Assembly: GCA_024998595.1 (NCBI GenBank)
Contig: JACOEK010000007.1
Location: 1-64,000, forward strand
Length of the DNA: 64,000 nucleotides
Origin: Nitrospira sp.
Lineage (GTDB): Bacteria > Nitrospirota > Nitrospiria > Nitrospirales > Nitrospiraceae
Direction: 5' to 3'
A program made the translations under genes and the position numbers. Below the pieces are notes generated by a model that was given only the letters and a program-made list of their open reading frames with translations, did no database searches and was not told the DNA's origin. Below are positions 42,528-51,518 of the stretch, piece by piece. The first letter of the stretch is position 1. Each line of letters begins with the position of its first letter.

Positions 42528-44525
42528 ATGCCTCCTTTTAAGCTCGACGCTCCATTCAAGCCCTGCGGCGATCAAGGTCAGGCCATTGAGAAGCTGACAT
42601 CCGGAATCCTGGCCGGCAAGCAACATCAGGCGTTGCTCGGGGTCACCGGTTCCGGCAAGACTTTCACGATGGCCAATGTCGTCGAACGGGTGCAGAAGCC
42701 GACCCTCGTGCTCGTGCACAATAAAACCCTGGCCGGGCAGCTGTACCAGGAATTTAAACAATTTTTTCCGCACAATGCCGTCGAGTATTTCATCAGTTAT
42801 TACGATTACTACCAGCCGGAAGCTTATATCCCCCAGAGCGACACGTATATTGCGAAGGATGCCTCGATCAACGACGCCATTGATCAGATGCGCCATGCGG
42901 CGACGACATCGCTGCTGCAGCGGAACGATGTGTTGATCGTCTCATCGGTCTCCTGCATCTACGGCCTCGGGTCGCCGGAGGTCTACCATGACATGTTGGT
43001 CTATCTCGAAGAGGGGATGGAAACCCGGCGCGAGAAGATTCTGGCCAAGTTGGTCGATATTCAATATGCGCGCAACGATGTGGATTTCCACCGTGGAACG
43101 TTTCGTGCGCGCGGCGACGTCATCGAGATTTTCCCGGCCTCGTCGGAGGCGAAGTCAGTGCGCATCGAACTGTTCGGCGATACGGTCGATGCCATCCATG
43201 AGATCGATCCGCTGACCGGTAAATCGCTGGGCAAATTACCGAAGATCGCCATCTATCCGAACACGCACTATCTCATTGCGCCCGACCGGTATGAACGGGC
43301 GATTACGGGGATCGAGGAGGAATTGGATGCGCGGGTGGCGGCGTTCAGGAAAAGCGGCCAATTGCTGGAGGCACAACGGATCGAGCAGCGGACGAAGTTC
43401 GATCTCGAAATGATCCGCGCCATGGGGTATTGCCACGGGATCGAAAACTATTCACGCCACTTGAGCGGGCGCGCGCCGGGAGACCCTCCGCCGACGCTGC
43501 TGGACTATTTCCCCAAAGACTTTTTGTTGATCGTCGATGAGTCGCATGCGACGGTGCCGCAGATCGGCGGCATGTACGAAGGCGACTTTTCCAGGAAGCG
43601 AACGCTTGTAGACTATGGATTCCGGCTGCCATCCGCCGTCGATAATCGACCCCTGAAGTTTGCCGAGTTCGAACGGATGGTGAAGCAGGTGATTTATGTA
43701 TCGGCGACGCCCGGTCCCTATGAGCTGGAGCATGCCAAGGGCGAGGTTATTGAGCAGATCATTCGTCCGACCGGCTTGATGGACCCCCTCATCGACGTGC
43801 GACCGGCAAAAGGGCAGGTGGACAATCTTCTGGCCGAAGTGCGGGCAGAGGCGGCCAAGGGCAATCGTGTCCTGGTGACGACCTTGACCAAACGCATGGC
43901 CGAAGACCTCACGGAGTATTACCATGACCTCGGTGTGAAGGTGCGGTATCTGCATTCGGATATCAAGACGCTGGAGCGGGCAGAGATTATTCGCGACCTC
44001 CGGCGCGGCCTGTTTGATGTGCTCGTAGGCATCAATCTGTTGCGGGAGGGCCTTGACCTTCCGGAGGTCGGCTTGGTCGCCATCCTGGATGCGGATAAAG
44101 AAGGCTTTCTCCGCTCGCATCGCTCCCTGATCCAAACGGCAGGCCGTGCGGCGAGAAATTTAGACGGGCGGGTCATTTTTTACGGGGACACGGTCACCGA
44201 CTCGATGCGGAGCGCGATGGATGAGACGACACGCCGGCGTCATATCCAGGAAGCCTACAATATCGCCAATGGTATTACCCCGGAAAGCATCAAGAAGCTC
44301 ATTCCGGTGCTCGACTATGCGTCCGGAGGGACGAATGCCGGTCAGTTGGAACTGGCGGCGGAGTCGCCGGAAGCGTATACGGCGACGGGGGATACCGAGC
44401 AGCTGATTCGCCGACTGGAGGTTGAAATGAAGGCGGCGGCGAAGAAATTGGAGTTCGAGCGGGCGGCGGAATTGCGGAACCGGATCAGATCGCTGAAGTT
44501 GAAGGCGCTGGAATTAGCTCAGTAG
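42528..44525 (+). CDS. uvrB: UvrABC system protein B
   Basis: A 665-residue helicase-like damage verifier of nucleotide excision repair, of normal length. Walker [10 protein letters not shown] near residue 38; beta-hairpin region [19 protein letters not shown] near 90-110; DEAD-like DESHATVP near 337; motif [12 protein letters not shown]-terminal UVR domain ([24 protein letters not shown]) that binds UvrC. It is divergent from the LexA-like gene and probably shares its operator, which fits SOS induction. Confidence 0.97.
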   Translation: MPPFKLDAPFKPCGDQGQAIEKLTSGILAGKQHQALLGVTGSGKTFTMANVVERVQKPTLVLVHNKTLAGQLYQEFKQFFPHNAVEYFISYYDYYQPEAYIPQSDTYIAKDASINDAIDQMRHAATTSLLQRNDVLIVSSVSCIYGLGSPEVYHDMLVYLEEGMETRREKILAKLVDIQYARNDVDFHRGTFRARGDVIEIFPASSEAKSVRIELFGDTVDAIHEIDPLTGKSLGKLPKIAIYPNTHYLIAPDRYERAITGIEEELDARVAAFRKSGQLLEAQRIEQRTKFDLEMIRAMGYCHGIENYSRHLSGRAPGDPPPTLLDYFPKDFLLIVDESHATVPQIGGMYEGDFSRKRTLVDYGFRLPSAVDNRPLKFAEFERMVKQVIYVSATPGPYELEHAKGEVIEQIIRPTGLMDPLIDVRPAKGQVDNLLAEVRAEAAKGNRVLVTTLTKRMAEDLTEYYHDLGVKVRYLHSDIKTLERAEIIRDLRRGLFDVLVGINLLREGLDLPEVGLVAILDADKEGFLRSHRSLIQTAGRAARNLDGRVIFYGDTVTDSMRSAMDETTRRRHIQEAYNIANGITPESIKKLIPVLDYASGGTNAGQLELAAESPEAYTATGDTEQLIRRLEVEMKAAAKKLEFERAAELRNRIRSLKLKALELAQ

Positions 44526-44563
44526 TGGCTTGGTGGCAGGCTGGGCGACGGGTCGGATCGTCG

Positions 44564-44824
44564 TCACATCTGTTTATAGAGATAGGCTCCCAGGAACATC
44601 CCTAACACACTGAGCAGGCTGACCTTAATGCTGAAGCCGAAGGTCAGTTTGAGGAGTACCAGGTCAAGAGTAAGCGGCGGATTGATGCCTGGAGAGAAAT
44701 TACTGGCAAAGATGTTTTGAATCGCGCCGTTCGGGGCCATGACGCGAAGAATTTCTCCGAAAATCCCGCCCAGCATTCCGCCGATCAGGATAAAGATCAG
44801 CAGCACGCCGATCGATTTTCTCAT
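44564..44824 (-). CDS. DUF4321 membrane protein
   Basis: An 86-residue protein with two hydrophobic helices (IGVLLIFILIGGMLGGIFGEIL; FSIKVSLLSVLGMFLGAYLY). The GG-rich first helix and the LDLVLLKLTFGFSIKVS stretch match DUF4321, an uncharacterised small membrane family. The start at 44824 is placed after CAGGAG; a GTG at 44845 precedes that site. It is convergent with uvrB. Confidence 0.75.
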   Translation of the reverse strand: MRKSIGVLLIFILIGGMLGGIFGEILRVMAPNGAIQNIFASNFSPGINPPLTLDLVLLKLTFGFSIKVSLLSVLGMFLGAYLYKQM

Positions 44825-44845
44825 CCAATGCGTCTCCTGGTTCAC

Positions 44846-45235
44846 ACTGTCGGCGGTATGTGCCGGCTTGAGGCACCATATCGGAAGCGTAAAATGATGT
44901 CAACAAAATGCATGCCAGATGACGTCATGGTTATATATTGCTGACTGCGCTACGATTGTCCGGAGCATCTTCCATGCACTTCCCCTGGTATGCGGGATGA
45001 AGAGGGGAAATAGGTTGCTTCCCGTTTCTCTGCAAAAGAGTCCTGGATTGCCCCGTTCTACAGAATCTCATGCAGGGTAGTCTCCCCATGGACATCGTGT
45101 CTGGGGCCTGCCGAATATCTTGACTTCACGCGCCCCCCTTCTATAGACTGCCCGATGCTATTTTTTTGATGTTTTTCGAGGCGATCGGAGCTCTGGCTCG
45201 AACCCGGCTTCGATGGCCTTTTTCTTTGGTGACTG
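44846..45235. other. Upstream region of ffh
   Basis: 390 bp with a sigma-70-type promoter at 45120-45147. I checked for a signal-recognition-particle RNA and saw none. The rest holds no recognisable feature. Confidence 0.45.
45120..45147 (+). promoter_or_regulatory. Sigma-70-type promoter for ffh
   Basis: TTGACT at 45120-45125, 16-bp spacer, TATAGA at 45142-45147. The transcript would begin about 80 bp before the GTG start at 45236 and may run through the rpsP-rimM-trmD-rplS genes. Confidence 0.7.
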
Positions 45236-46585
45236 GTGCTTGACGCGCTGAGCGAAAAATTTGAACGGATCCTCAAGAAGCTTCGTGGGCAGGGTGTGCT
45301 CACGGAGGACAACATTGCCGAAGCGCTGAAGGAAGTCCGTCTCGCACTGCTTGAAGCGGACGTGAACTTCAAAGTCGTCAAGGATTTCCTGGATCGCGTT
45401 CGTGAAAAAGCGATCGGTCAGGAAGTGCTGAAAAGCCTGACGCCGGGTCACCAGGTCGTCAAAGTCGTGTGGGACGAACTCCGCGGCATGATGGGCGGGG
45501 AGCGGTCCGGTATCAGTCTCGCCTCCAGGCCGCCGACAATTCTCATGATGGTCGGATTGCAGGGAGCCGGGAAAACCACGACCTCCGGCAAGCTAGCCCG
45601 GTTATTCAAGAGCCAGGGGAAGCGTGTGTTGCTTGTGGCGGCCGACCCGCGTCGCCCTGCTGCAGGCGATCAGTTGGCCAGCCTCGGACACGACCTGGGG
45701 ATCGATGTTCATCGGTTCGATCAAGTCGATGCCTCGCGCGCCGACGTGGTGCGTATTTGCCAGCGCGGTGTGGAACGTGCCCAGGAGCAGGGCTACGACC
45801 TCGTCGTCCTCGATACCGGCGGTCGGCTGCATGTCGATGACGAATTGATGGCCGAACTGGTGGCGGTCAAACAGGCCGTGAGCCCCCATGAGGTGCTCCT
45901 GGTTGCCGATGCGATGACCGGTCAGGACGCGGTCAATATGGCCGGCCAGTTCGACCGGCAGGTCGGTCTTACCGGGGTGATCCTGACGAAGGTCGAAGGC
46001 GACGCACGGGGCGGCGCCGTGCTCTCAATCCGCGCCGTGACCGGGAAGCCGATTAAATTTCTGGGCATGGGAGAAAAACTCGATGCCTTGGAGCCATTCC
46101 ATCCGGATCGGATGGCCTCGCGGATCCTCGGAATGGGTGATGTCCTTTCGTTGATCGAAAAGGCGCAGGAGACGTTTTCGCGGGAAGAGGCCGAGGCCGC
46201 CCAAAAGAAACTGACCAGCAGCACGTTTACACTGGAAGACTTCCGGTCGCAGCTGGGGCAGATGAATCGACTGGGTTCGTTCGAGCAAATTCTGGGGATG
46301 TTGCCGGGCGGGCAAAAATTGAAAGATCTCGCGAATAGCGGATTGCCTGAAAAAGAAATGAAGCGGGTTGCGGCCATGATCGACTCCATGACCACGCGCG
46401 AGCGACGCGACCATACGCTGATCAATGGCAGCCGGAAAAAACGGATTGCGCGCGGCAGCGGGACGAGCGTGCAAGAGGTCAATCGCTTGATCAAGCAGTT
46501 CTTGCAAGCCCGGAAAATTGCCAAAGTGATGTCGGGCGGAGCCGGCGGGCGGCGTCAGTTGGCGCAAATGCTTCGAGGGATGTAA
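45236..46585 (+). CDS. ffh: Signal recognition particle protein Ffh
   Basis: A 449-residue SRP GTPase. N domain residues 1-85, G domain with GLQGAGKTTT near 107, and Met-rich M domain from about 300 (QMNRLGSFEQILGMLPGG; GSGTSVQEVNRLIKQF). It targets membrane proteins co-translationally with FtsY. Two motif changes are odd: the usual DTAGR is DTGGR (VVLDTGGRLHVD) and the DxxRPAA segment reads AADPRRPAAGDQL. GTG start with a weak ribosome-binding site. It is upstream of rpsP as in many bacteria. Confidence 0.95.
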   Translation: MLDALSEKFERILKKLRGQGVLTEDNIAEALKEVRLALLEADVNFKVVKDFLDRVREKAIGQEVLKSLTPGHQVVKVVWDELRGMMGGERSGISLASRPPTILMMVGLQGAGKTTTSGKLARLFKSQGKRVLLVAADPRRPAAGDQLASLGHDLGIDVHRFDQVDASRADVVRICQRGVERAQEQGYDLVVLDTGGRLHVDDELMAELVAVKQAVSPHEVLLVADAMTGQDAVNMAGQFDRQVGLTGVILTKVEGDARGGAVLSIRAVTGKPIKFLGMGEKLDALEPFHPDRMASRILGMGDVLSLIEKAQETFSREEAEAAQKKLTSSTFTLEDFRSQLGQMNRLGSFEQILGMLPGGQKLKDLANSGLPEKEMKRVAAMIDSMTTRERRDHTLINGSRKKRIARGSGTSVQEVNRLIKQFLQARKIAKVMSGGAGGRRQLAQMLRGM

Positions 46586-46691
46586 ACGGGCGTGAGCGGT
46601 TTTGTGCGTACGTATTCACTGGGAGAGAAGAGAGTCCTAACCGAGCGGACCCAGCCGATGGCTGAACGCTCATTATATTGAGGAGGTTCTA

Positions 46692-47000
46692 GTGGCGGTT
46701 CATTTACGATTGGCACGGACGGGGCGACACAAGCGGCCGATGTATCGGGTTATCGCGGCGGATTCACGCAAGCCGCGCGACGGCCGGTTTTTGGAGATTC
46801 TGGGCATTTTCGATCCGCTGAAGAATCCGGCCGTGCCGGTGCTGAAGTCGGAACGGGTGCTCTCATGGTTGCGGCATGGCGCGCAGCCCACGACGACGGT
46901 ACGGACGCTGTTGAAGCGGCACGGGGTCTGGAAGGAGTTCGAGACCGAGAAGAGTGCCAAGGCTGAAAAGCCGGGAAAAGACGAGAAGAGCAAAAAGTAA
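46692..47000 (+). CDS. rpsP: 30S ribosomal protein S16
   Basis: A 102-residue protein starting at GTG after a strong GAGGAGG. It opens VHLRLARTGRHKRPMYRVIAADS and continues GRFLEILGIFDPLKNP, the S16 signature. The last 20 residues are a Lys/Glu extension (AEKPGKDEKSKK) beyond the usual length. S16 helps assemble the 30S body. First of the conserved rpsP-rimM-trmD-rplS group. Confidence 0.97.
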   Translation: MAVHLRLARTGRHKRPMYRVIAADSRKPRDGRFLEILGIFDPLKNPAVPVLKSERVLSWLRHGAQPTTTVRTLLKRHGVWKEFETEKSAKAEKPGKDEKSKK

Positions 47001-47009
47001 TCAGATCTC

Positions 47010-47537
47010 ATGACGCCGCTCGATCAGGCAGAGCTGGTGACCATTGGACGGATCGAACGATCCTTCGGGGTGCGAGGCGAAGCGCGTGTGCGGTCGCTGA
47101 GCGACGTACCGGGGCGATTTGAGGCGCTTCGCGAGGTAACGATTGTCGCGTCGAGCGGCAAAAGCCTTGTGACTCGTGTCACGCACGTACGGTCCGGTGG
47201 GCCGACATTGATTATGGGGTTCGAAGCGTTTACGACGCCGGAGCAGGTCGCCGAGTTTCGCGGTGGACTTTTGCAGGTTCCGCGTGGAGACTCGCCGGCG
47301 CTGCCGACCGATCAATACTATCAATGCGACTTGATCGGGATGGTTGTCCAAGATGAAGGCGGAACGGTATTAGGCCAGCTTGAAGAAGTTCTGGCCATGT
47401 CGGATAACCAGGCTTTCGTGGTGCGACAGGACGGAAAAGAGTTGCTGATTCCTGCAGCAAAACAAATCGTCCTGTCGGTAGATGTCGCGAAGCGGGTGAT
47501 GACCGTTCGGCTCCCTGAAGGGTTCGGAGATCTGTAA
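47010..47537 (+). CDS. rimM: 16S rRNA processing protein RimM
   Basis: A 175-residue ribosome maturation factor. The N-terminal domain begins ELVTIGRIERSFGVRGEARVRSLSD, and the C-terminal PRC-barrel domain holds YYQCDLIGMVV and ELLIPAAKQIVLSVDVAKRVMTVRLPEGF. It binds S19 and helps form the 30S head. It lies 9 bp after rpsP and 1 bp before trmD. Confidence 0.96.
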   Translation: MTPLDQAELVTIGRIERSFGVRGEARVRSLSDVPGRFEALREVTIVASSGKSLVTRVTHVRSGGPTLIMGFEAFTTPEQVAEFRGGLLQVPRGDSPALPTDQYYQCDLIGMVVQDEGGTVLGQLEEVLAMSDNQAFVVRQDGKELLIPAAKQIVLSVDVAKRVMTVRLPEGFGDL

Positions 47538-47538
47538 G

Positions 47539-48312
47539 ATGCGGTGCGCGGTTCTGACATTGTTTCCCGATATGGTGGCCCCGGTGCTTGGCCACAGTAT
47601 TCTGAAGCGGGCCCAGGAAAAGGGGTTGCTGGACGTTTCTGTCCAGAATCTGCGGGACTATACCTTCGACCGGCACAAAACGGCGGATGACGTCCCGTAT
47701 GGCGGGGGCGCGGGTATGGTCATGAAAGCTGAACCGGTTCTACAGGCCGTCGATGCGCTGCGCGCCCGGTATCAGGCGTCTCATCCAGAGACGACCTTGC
47801 GGGTGATCATGCCGTCTCCTCAGGGACGGCCGTTTACGCAGGACATCGCGCAGTCTCTTGCGCTGGATGACCGGGTTGTGGTGTTTGTCTGCGGGCATTA
47901 TGAGGGTATGGATGCGCGTGTGAATGAAGCGCTGCATCCGGAAGAGATCTCCGTCGGCGATTATGTGTTGACCGGAGGAGAACTGGCGGCGTTGGTGATG
48001 ATCGACGCTGCGGCCCGCTTGGTCCCCGGCGTGCTCGGTGATGCGGCGTCGGCGGCCGAGGAATCGTTTACCGAGGGATTATTGGAGTATCCGCACTATA
48101 CCAGGCCTGCGGAGGTGCGCGGGATGGCGGTTCCTGAGGTGTTGGTATCGGGGCACCACGAGGCGATTCGCCTGTGGCGTCGCAAGGAAGCGTTGCGGAA
48201 CACCTATCTGAAGCGACCGGATCTCCTGCGGGATCGCGAGCTTGGATTGGAAGATCGACGGTTGTTGAGCGAAGTGATGCAAGAGAGTCTTGTACAGGTA
48301 CCTGTTCGATGA
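47539..48312 (+). CDS. trmD: tRNA (guanine-N1)-methyltransferase TrmD
   Basis: A 257-residue SPOUT methyltransferase that makes m1G37 in tRNA and prevents +1 frameshifts. Signatures: [34 protein letters not shown] near residue 51, [15 protein letters not shown] near 113, and [19 protein letters not shown] near 136 (the knot that binds S-adenosylmethionine). The C-terminal helical domain is present. Its length is slightly over the usual 245. Confidence 0.97.
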   Translation: MRCAVLTLFPDMVAPVLGHSILKRAQEKGLLDVSVQNLRDYTFDRHKTADDVPYGGGAGMVMKAEPVLQAVDALRARYQASHPETTLRVIMPSPQGRPFTQDIAQSLALDDRVVVFVCGHYEGMDARVNEALHPEEISVGDYVLTGGELAALVMIDAAARLVPGVLGDAASAAEESFTEGLLEYPHYTRPAEVRGMAVPEVLVSGHHEAIRLWRRKEALRNTYLKRPDLLRDRELGLEDRRLLSEVMQESLVQVPVR

Positions 48313-48328
48313 GAGGAGGAGAGAGATT

Positions 48329-48733
48329 ATGAATCGGCTAGAGCGGATCCAACGATCCTTAACCAAGAAAACGGCGCCCAAGTTCGAGATCGGGGATACC
48401 GTTCGTGTTCACGTGAAGGTCGTTGAAGGTGAGAAAGAACGTATCCAGGTCTACGAAGGGACGGTCATCGCCCGAAAAGGGACGTTGAATAGCGAAACCT
48501 TCACGGTGCGAAAATTGTCGTATAACGTCGGGGTCGAACGGACCTTTCCGATCCATTCACCCAACGTGGCAAAAGTCGACGTCGTCCGCCAGGGGCGTGT
48601 CCGTCGCGCCAAGTTGTATTATTTGCGGACGAAGAAGGGCAAGTTCGCCAAGGTGGAAGACCGCGAGTTCAAAGTCGAAAGCAAGGCACAGACTGCAGCG
48701 AAAGCCGAAGCGGCCGCTGCCGCAAAGGCCTAG
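48329..48733 (+). CDS. rplS: 50S ribosomal protein L19
   Basis: A 134-residue protein from the ATG after GAGGAGGAGAG. The body [26 protein letters not shown], the RKGT loop and the [18 protein letters not shown] segment are typical L19. A 15-residue Ala/Lys tail ([15 protein letters not shown]) extends the usual 115-residue length. L19 lies at the subunit interface. It is the last ribosomal gene of the group. Confidence 0.97.
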   Translation: MNRLERIQRSLTKKTAPKFEIGDTVRVHVKVVEGEKERIQVYEGTVIARKGTLNSETFTVRKLSYNVGVERTFPIHSPNVAKVDVVRQGRVRRAKLYYLRTKKGKFAKVEDREFKVESKAQTAAKAEAAAAAKA

Positions 48734-48771
48734 CACTGCCCCTCGCATAAGCTCAGGACAGAGGCGCACGT

Positions 48772-49461
48772 TTGGTTGGTAGCCTGAACCCGACGACAGG
48801 GGGACCCACCGAGGAATTCGAGGTGGAGGCTCGGTCGCGCGGGTACCGGCATATTGCCGGTCTGGATGAGGCCGGACGTGGGCCTCTCGCCGGTCCTGTC
48901 GTCGCAGCGGCTGTGTTATTGCCGCGACGATGCCGCCTGCCGGGACTCAACGATTCCAAACAGATCGTCGAATCGGACCGTGTTCGGCTCTTTGCTGAGA
49001 TTGTTCGCCGCGCGACCGGTGTCGGCATCGGCTCTGCGACGGAGGCGGAGATCGATCGCCTGAACATTCTTCAGGCCTCTCGGTTGGCGATGCGGCGTGC
49101 GCTGATGGCGCTTCCGATTCAACCGGACTTCCTGCTCCTGGATGCGGTTACCCTCTCCGGCCTTTCAATTCCCCAGCGTCCCATCATTAAAGGCGATGGG
49201 CTGTCGTGTTCTATTGCCGCAGCATCGATTGTGGCCAAGGTGACGCGAGACCGTCTGATGGTCGAATACCACCGTTGGTATCCCCAATACAATTTTGCAG
49301 AGCATAAAGGTTATGGCACTCCGGAACATCTTCGTTTGCTTCGAGAGCATGGGCCCTGTGCGATTCATCGGCGCAGTTTCGCGCCCGTGCAACATTTCTT
49401 TGCGGGAGACGAGACGCTAGGTCTTTCGCTGTCCGATCAGAGTGAGAGTCGGCTCGACTGA
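48772..49461 (+). CDS. rnhB: Ribonuclease HII
   Basis: A 229-residue enzyme that removes ribonucleotides from DNA. The active site opens with IAGLDEAGRGPLAGPV (Asp32, Glu33) and continues with FLLLDAV near residue 124, then AASIVAKVTRDRLM and the HKGYGTPEH motif. TTG is the best start at 48772; a shorter product is possible. The stop overlaps the next ATG (TGATG). Confidence 0.94.
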   Translation: MVGSLNPTTGGPTEEFEVEARSRGYRHIAGLDEAGRGPLAGPVVAAAVLLPRRCRLPGLNDSKQIVESDRVRLFAEIVRRATGVGIGSATEAEIDRLNILQASRLAMRRALMALPIQPDFLLLDAVTLSGLSIPQRPIIKGDGLSCSIAAASIVAKVTRDRLMVEYHRWYPQYNFAEHKGYGTPEHLRLLREHGPCAIHRRSFAPVQHFFAGDETLGLSLSDQSESRLD

Positions 49462-49847
49462 TGCGTGACCGACGCCGCGCGCTGGGAGATGAAGGGGAAG
49501 GGCAAGCCGAAGCCTATCTTCGCAAACAGGGGTTTCGAATCCTGGGCCGAAATGTGCGCTCCCCGCTAGGCGAACTCGATCTGATCGCGGATGATCGGGG
49601 GATTCTGGTGTTTGTCGAGGTCAAGCGACGCCGAACGGGAGCCTACGGTGGCGCAATCGAGGCAGTGGGGGCGCGCAAACGCGCCAAGCTAATTCAATTG
49701 GCTTCGCAATATCTGGCACAACATCGCCTTCACGACCGTGCCTGTCGGTTCGATGTCGTGTTGATTCAAGACGATGCCGGAAGCGGCGCAGCCGTGCAAC
49801 ATATTGCGAATGCATTCGACGTCGCAGGGGATGATCTGCGATGGTAG
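49461..49847 (+). CDS. UPF0102/YraN family protein
   Basis: A 128-residue protein with the endonuclease-like core of UPF0102: GDEGEGQAEAYLRKQGFRILGRNVRSPLGELDLIADDRGILVFVEVKRR, with the D...E-x-K arrangement of the restriction-endonuclease fold. Function remains uncertain; it commonly follows rnhB, as here, with overlapping stop and start. Confidence 0.92.
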   Translation: MRDRRRALGDEGEGQAEAYLRKQGFRILGRNVRSPLGELDLIADDRGILVFVEVKRRRTGAYGGAIEAVGARKRAKLIQLASQYLAQHRLHDRACRFDVVLIQDDAGSGAAVQHIANAFDVAGDDLRW

Positions 49848-49953
49848 GATGCCTTTACATGTCTGACTGGTGTGCCGGGTGCGTCTCGTGCCATGCCATG
49901 TGGGCAGGGTCCGACGTATTGCTGCGCTCTGACCGCTACCGTCGTCGCCGTTC

Positions 49954-50622
49954 ATGATTCAACTTTTTCACGTCTCAAAATATTACGACCGCCGCCCGGC
50001 CCTTTCCGATGTGACGCTGGAAATCGAGAAAGGCGAATTTGTGCTCTTGATGGGGCCCAGCGGTGCGGGAAAATCGACTCTGCTCAAGTTGTTGATCGGG
50101 GCGGAGCGTCCGGAGGAAGGCCAGATTCTTGTGCAGGGTCGCAGCCTGTCGAAACTGCGCCCTTCGGAAATTCCCGTGCTACGTCGCAAGGTGGGAGTCG
50201 TCCTGCAGGATTTCCGGCTCCTGCCGAAGAAGACGGTGTTCGAGAACGTCTCGCTGCCCTTGTTGGTGCAGGGCGCGTCAACAACGGAAATTCGGCGCAA
50301 AGTCGCGGAGGCGCTGCGGTCTGTCGGCCTGGATCATAAAAAAGATCTCTTTCCGCCCGGCCTGTCCACGGGAGAGCAGCAGCGCATATGTATTGCCCGT
50401 GCGATCGTCAATGGGCCGATCATGTTGCTGGCCGATGAACCGACCGGGAATTTGGACCCGTATTTGACGAGCGAGATCATCGAGCTGTTCAAGTCGATCA
50501 ATGCGCGAGGTACGACCATCATCGTCGCGACGCATGATCCCAATGTGCTGGCACAGGTCAATCGGCGGGTGATCACCCTGGATCACGGAAAAGTGGTATC
50601 CCCGGCACAGGTGGCCTCGTGA
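49954..50622 (+). CDS. ftsE: Cell-division ATP-binding protein FtsE
   Basis: A 222-residue ABC ATPase: Walker A GPSGAGKST near residue 36, Q-loop VLQDFRLLPKKTVFENV, signature LSTGEQQR near 138, Walker B MLLADEPTGNLD near 160. With FtsX it forms a divisome complex that activates periplasmic peptidoglycan hydrolases. Its end overlaps ftsX by 4 bp. Next comes the EnvC-like gene, the expected target of FtsEX. Confidence 0.95.
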   Translation: MIQLFHVSKYYDRRPALSDVTLEIEKGEFVLLMGPSGAGKSTLLKLLIGAERPEEGQILVQGRSLSKLRPSEIPVLRRKVGVVLQDFRLLPKKTVFENVSLPLLVQGASTTEIRRKVAEALRSVGLDHKKDLFPPGLSTGEQQRICIARAIVNGPIMLLADEPTGNLDPYLTSEIIELFKSINARGTTIIVATHDPNVLAQVNRRVITLDHGKVVSPAQVAS

Positions 50623-51518
50623 GGCGCTTGCTGTATCTCTTGCGAGAAGCCGTCGCCAATGTCTTGACGAATAGGACCACCACCCTGGTCGCGGTGGCGA
50701 CGACGGCCTTTACGTTTGCCTGCGTGGGCGTCTTTTTGTTGCTCTACGTGAATTTGAGGACCATGGCCTCTTCGCTCGAACAGGATATTCAGGTCATGGT
50801 GTATCTGCAGGACGACCTGACCGAACAGGCACGGAACGACATAGAGCAACAACTGAAAGTCGATCGAGCGATCGGATCGTTGACGTTTGTGTCGAAGGAG
50901 CGTGCGCTCGCTGATTTTCAGGCCCAGTTTCCATCCGAGTCGCGACTGTTGCAGGGACTCGGGCAAAACCCGCTCCCCGCCTCATTCGTCGTCACGTTGG
51001 TCGCGGAGTCTCGCTCATCCGATGCCATGCGGCGATGGGCCAATCGGACACAACTGATTCCCGGCGTCAGTCAGGTTCAGTACAGCCAGGAATGGGTGGA
51101 GGCCTTGGCGGGCATCGTCCGGTATATTGAGTTGGCGGCCATTATTGTCGGCGTGATTTTGTCGGCCGCTTCGGTGACGATCATCGCCAACACGATTCGC
51201 CTGGCCCTCTATTCCCGCCGCGAGGAAATAGAAATTCTGGGGTTGATCGGGGCGAGCACTACGTTTATCCGTGTGCCGTATTTGCTGGAAGGCGCCGCAT
51301 TGGGTTTGTGTGGGAGCGCGCTTTCGCTGGTGATCCTTAAAGCCGGGTTCGAATTGTTCCGGCATCAAATTCATTCCGCCACGCGGTTTCTGGGTGTCGA
51401 TGCGCTCCTGACATTTTTCTCCTTCGACATGTGCCTGGTGCTGATGCTGGTGGGACTGTTTCTGGGATGCGCGGGCAGTTTTCTCTCGCTGTTACGGTTT
51501 GGAGAGGGCCGGGCATGA
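50619..51518 (+). CDS. ftsX: Cell-division membrane protein FtsX
   Basis: A 299-residue protein with four membrane helices. The first helix (TTAFTFACVGVFLLLYV, about 28-47) is followed by the large periplasmic domain (about 50-165, MVYLQDDLTEQARNDIEQQL), then three more helices (IELAAIIVGVILSAASVTII; LLEGAALGLCGSALSLVIL; MCLVLMLVGLFLGCAGSFL). The periplasmic domain passes the ATPase signal to EnvC-type activators. It starts within ftsE (GTG at 50619) and ends over the next ATG. Confidence 0.93.
   Translation: MRRLLYLLREAVANVLTNRTTTLVAVATTAFTFACVGVFLLLYVNLRTMASSLEQDIQVMVYLQDDLTEQARNDIEQQLKVDRAIGSLTFVSKERALADFQAQFPSESRLLQGLGQNPLPASFVVTLVAESRSSDAMRRWANRTQLIPGVSQVQYSQEWVEALAGIVRYIELAAIIVGVILSAASVTIIANTIRLALYSRREEIEILGLIGASTTFIRVPYLLEGAALGLCGSALSLVILKAGFELFRHQIHSATRFLGVDALLTFFSFDMCLVLMLVGLFLGCAGSFLSLLRFGEGRA

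Noticed and set aside
44900-45235. SRP RNA or tRNA near ffh
   Set aside because: A GGCTCGAACCCGG stretch near 45196 resembles a T-arm, but no acceptor, D or anticodon stem fits around it, and no SRP domain IV pattern was seen.
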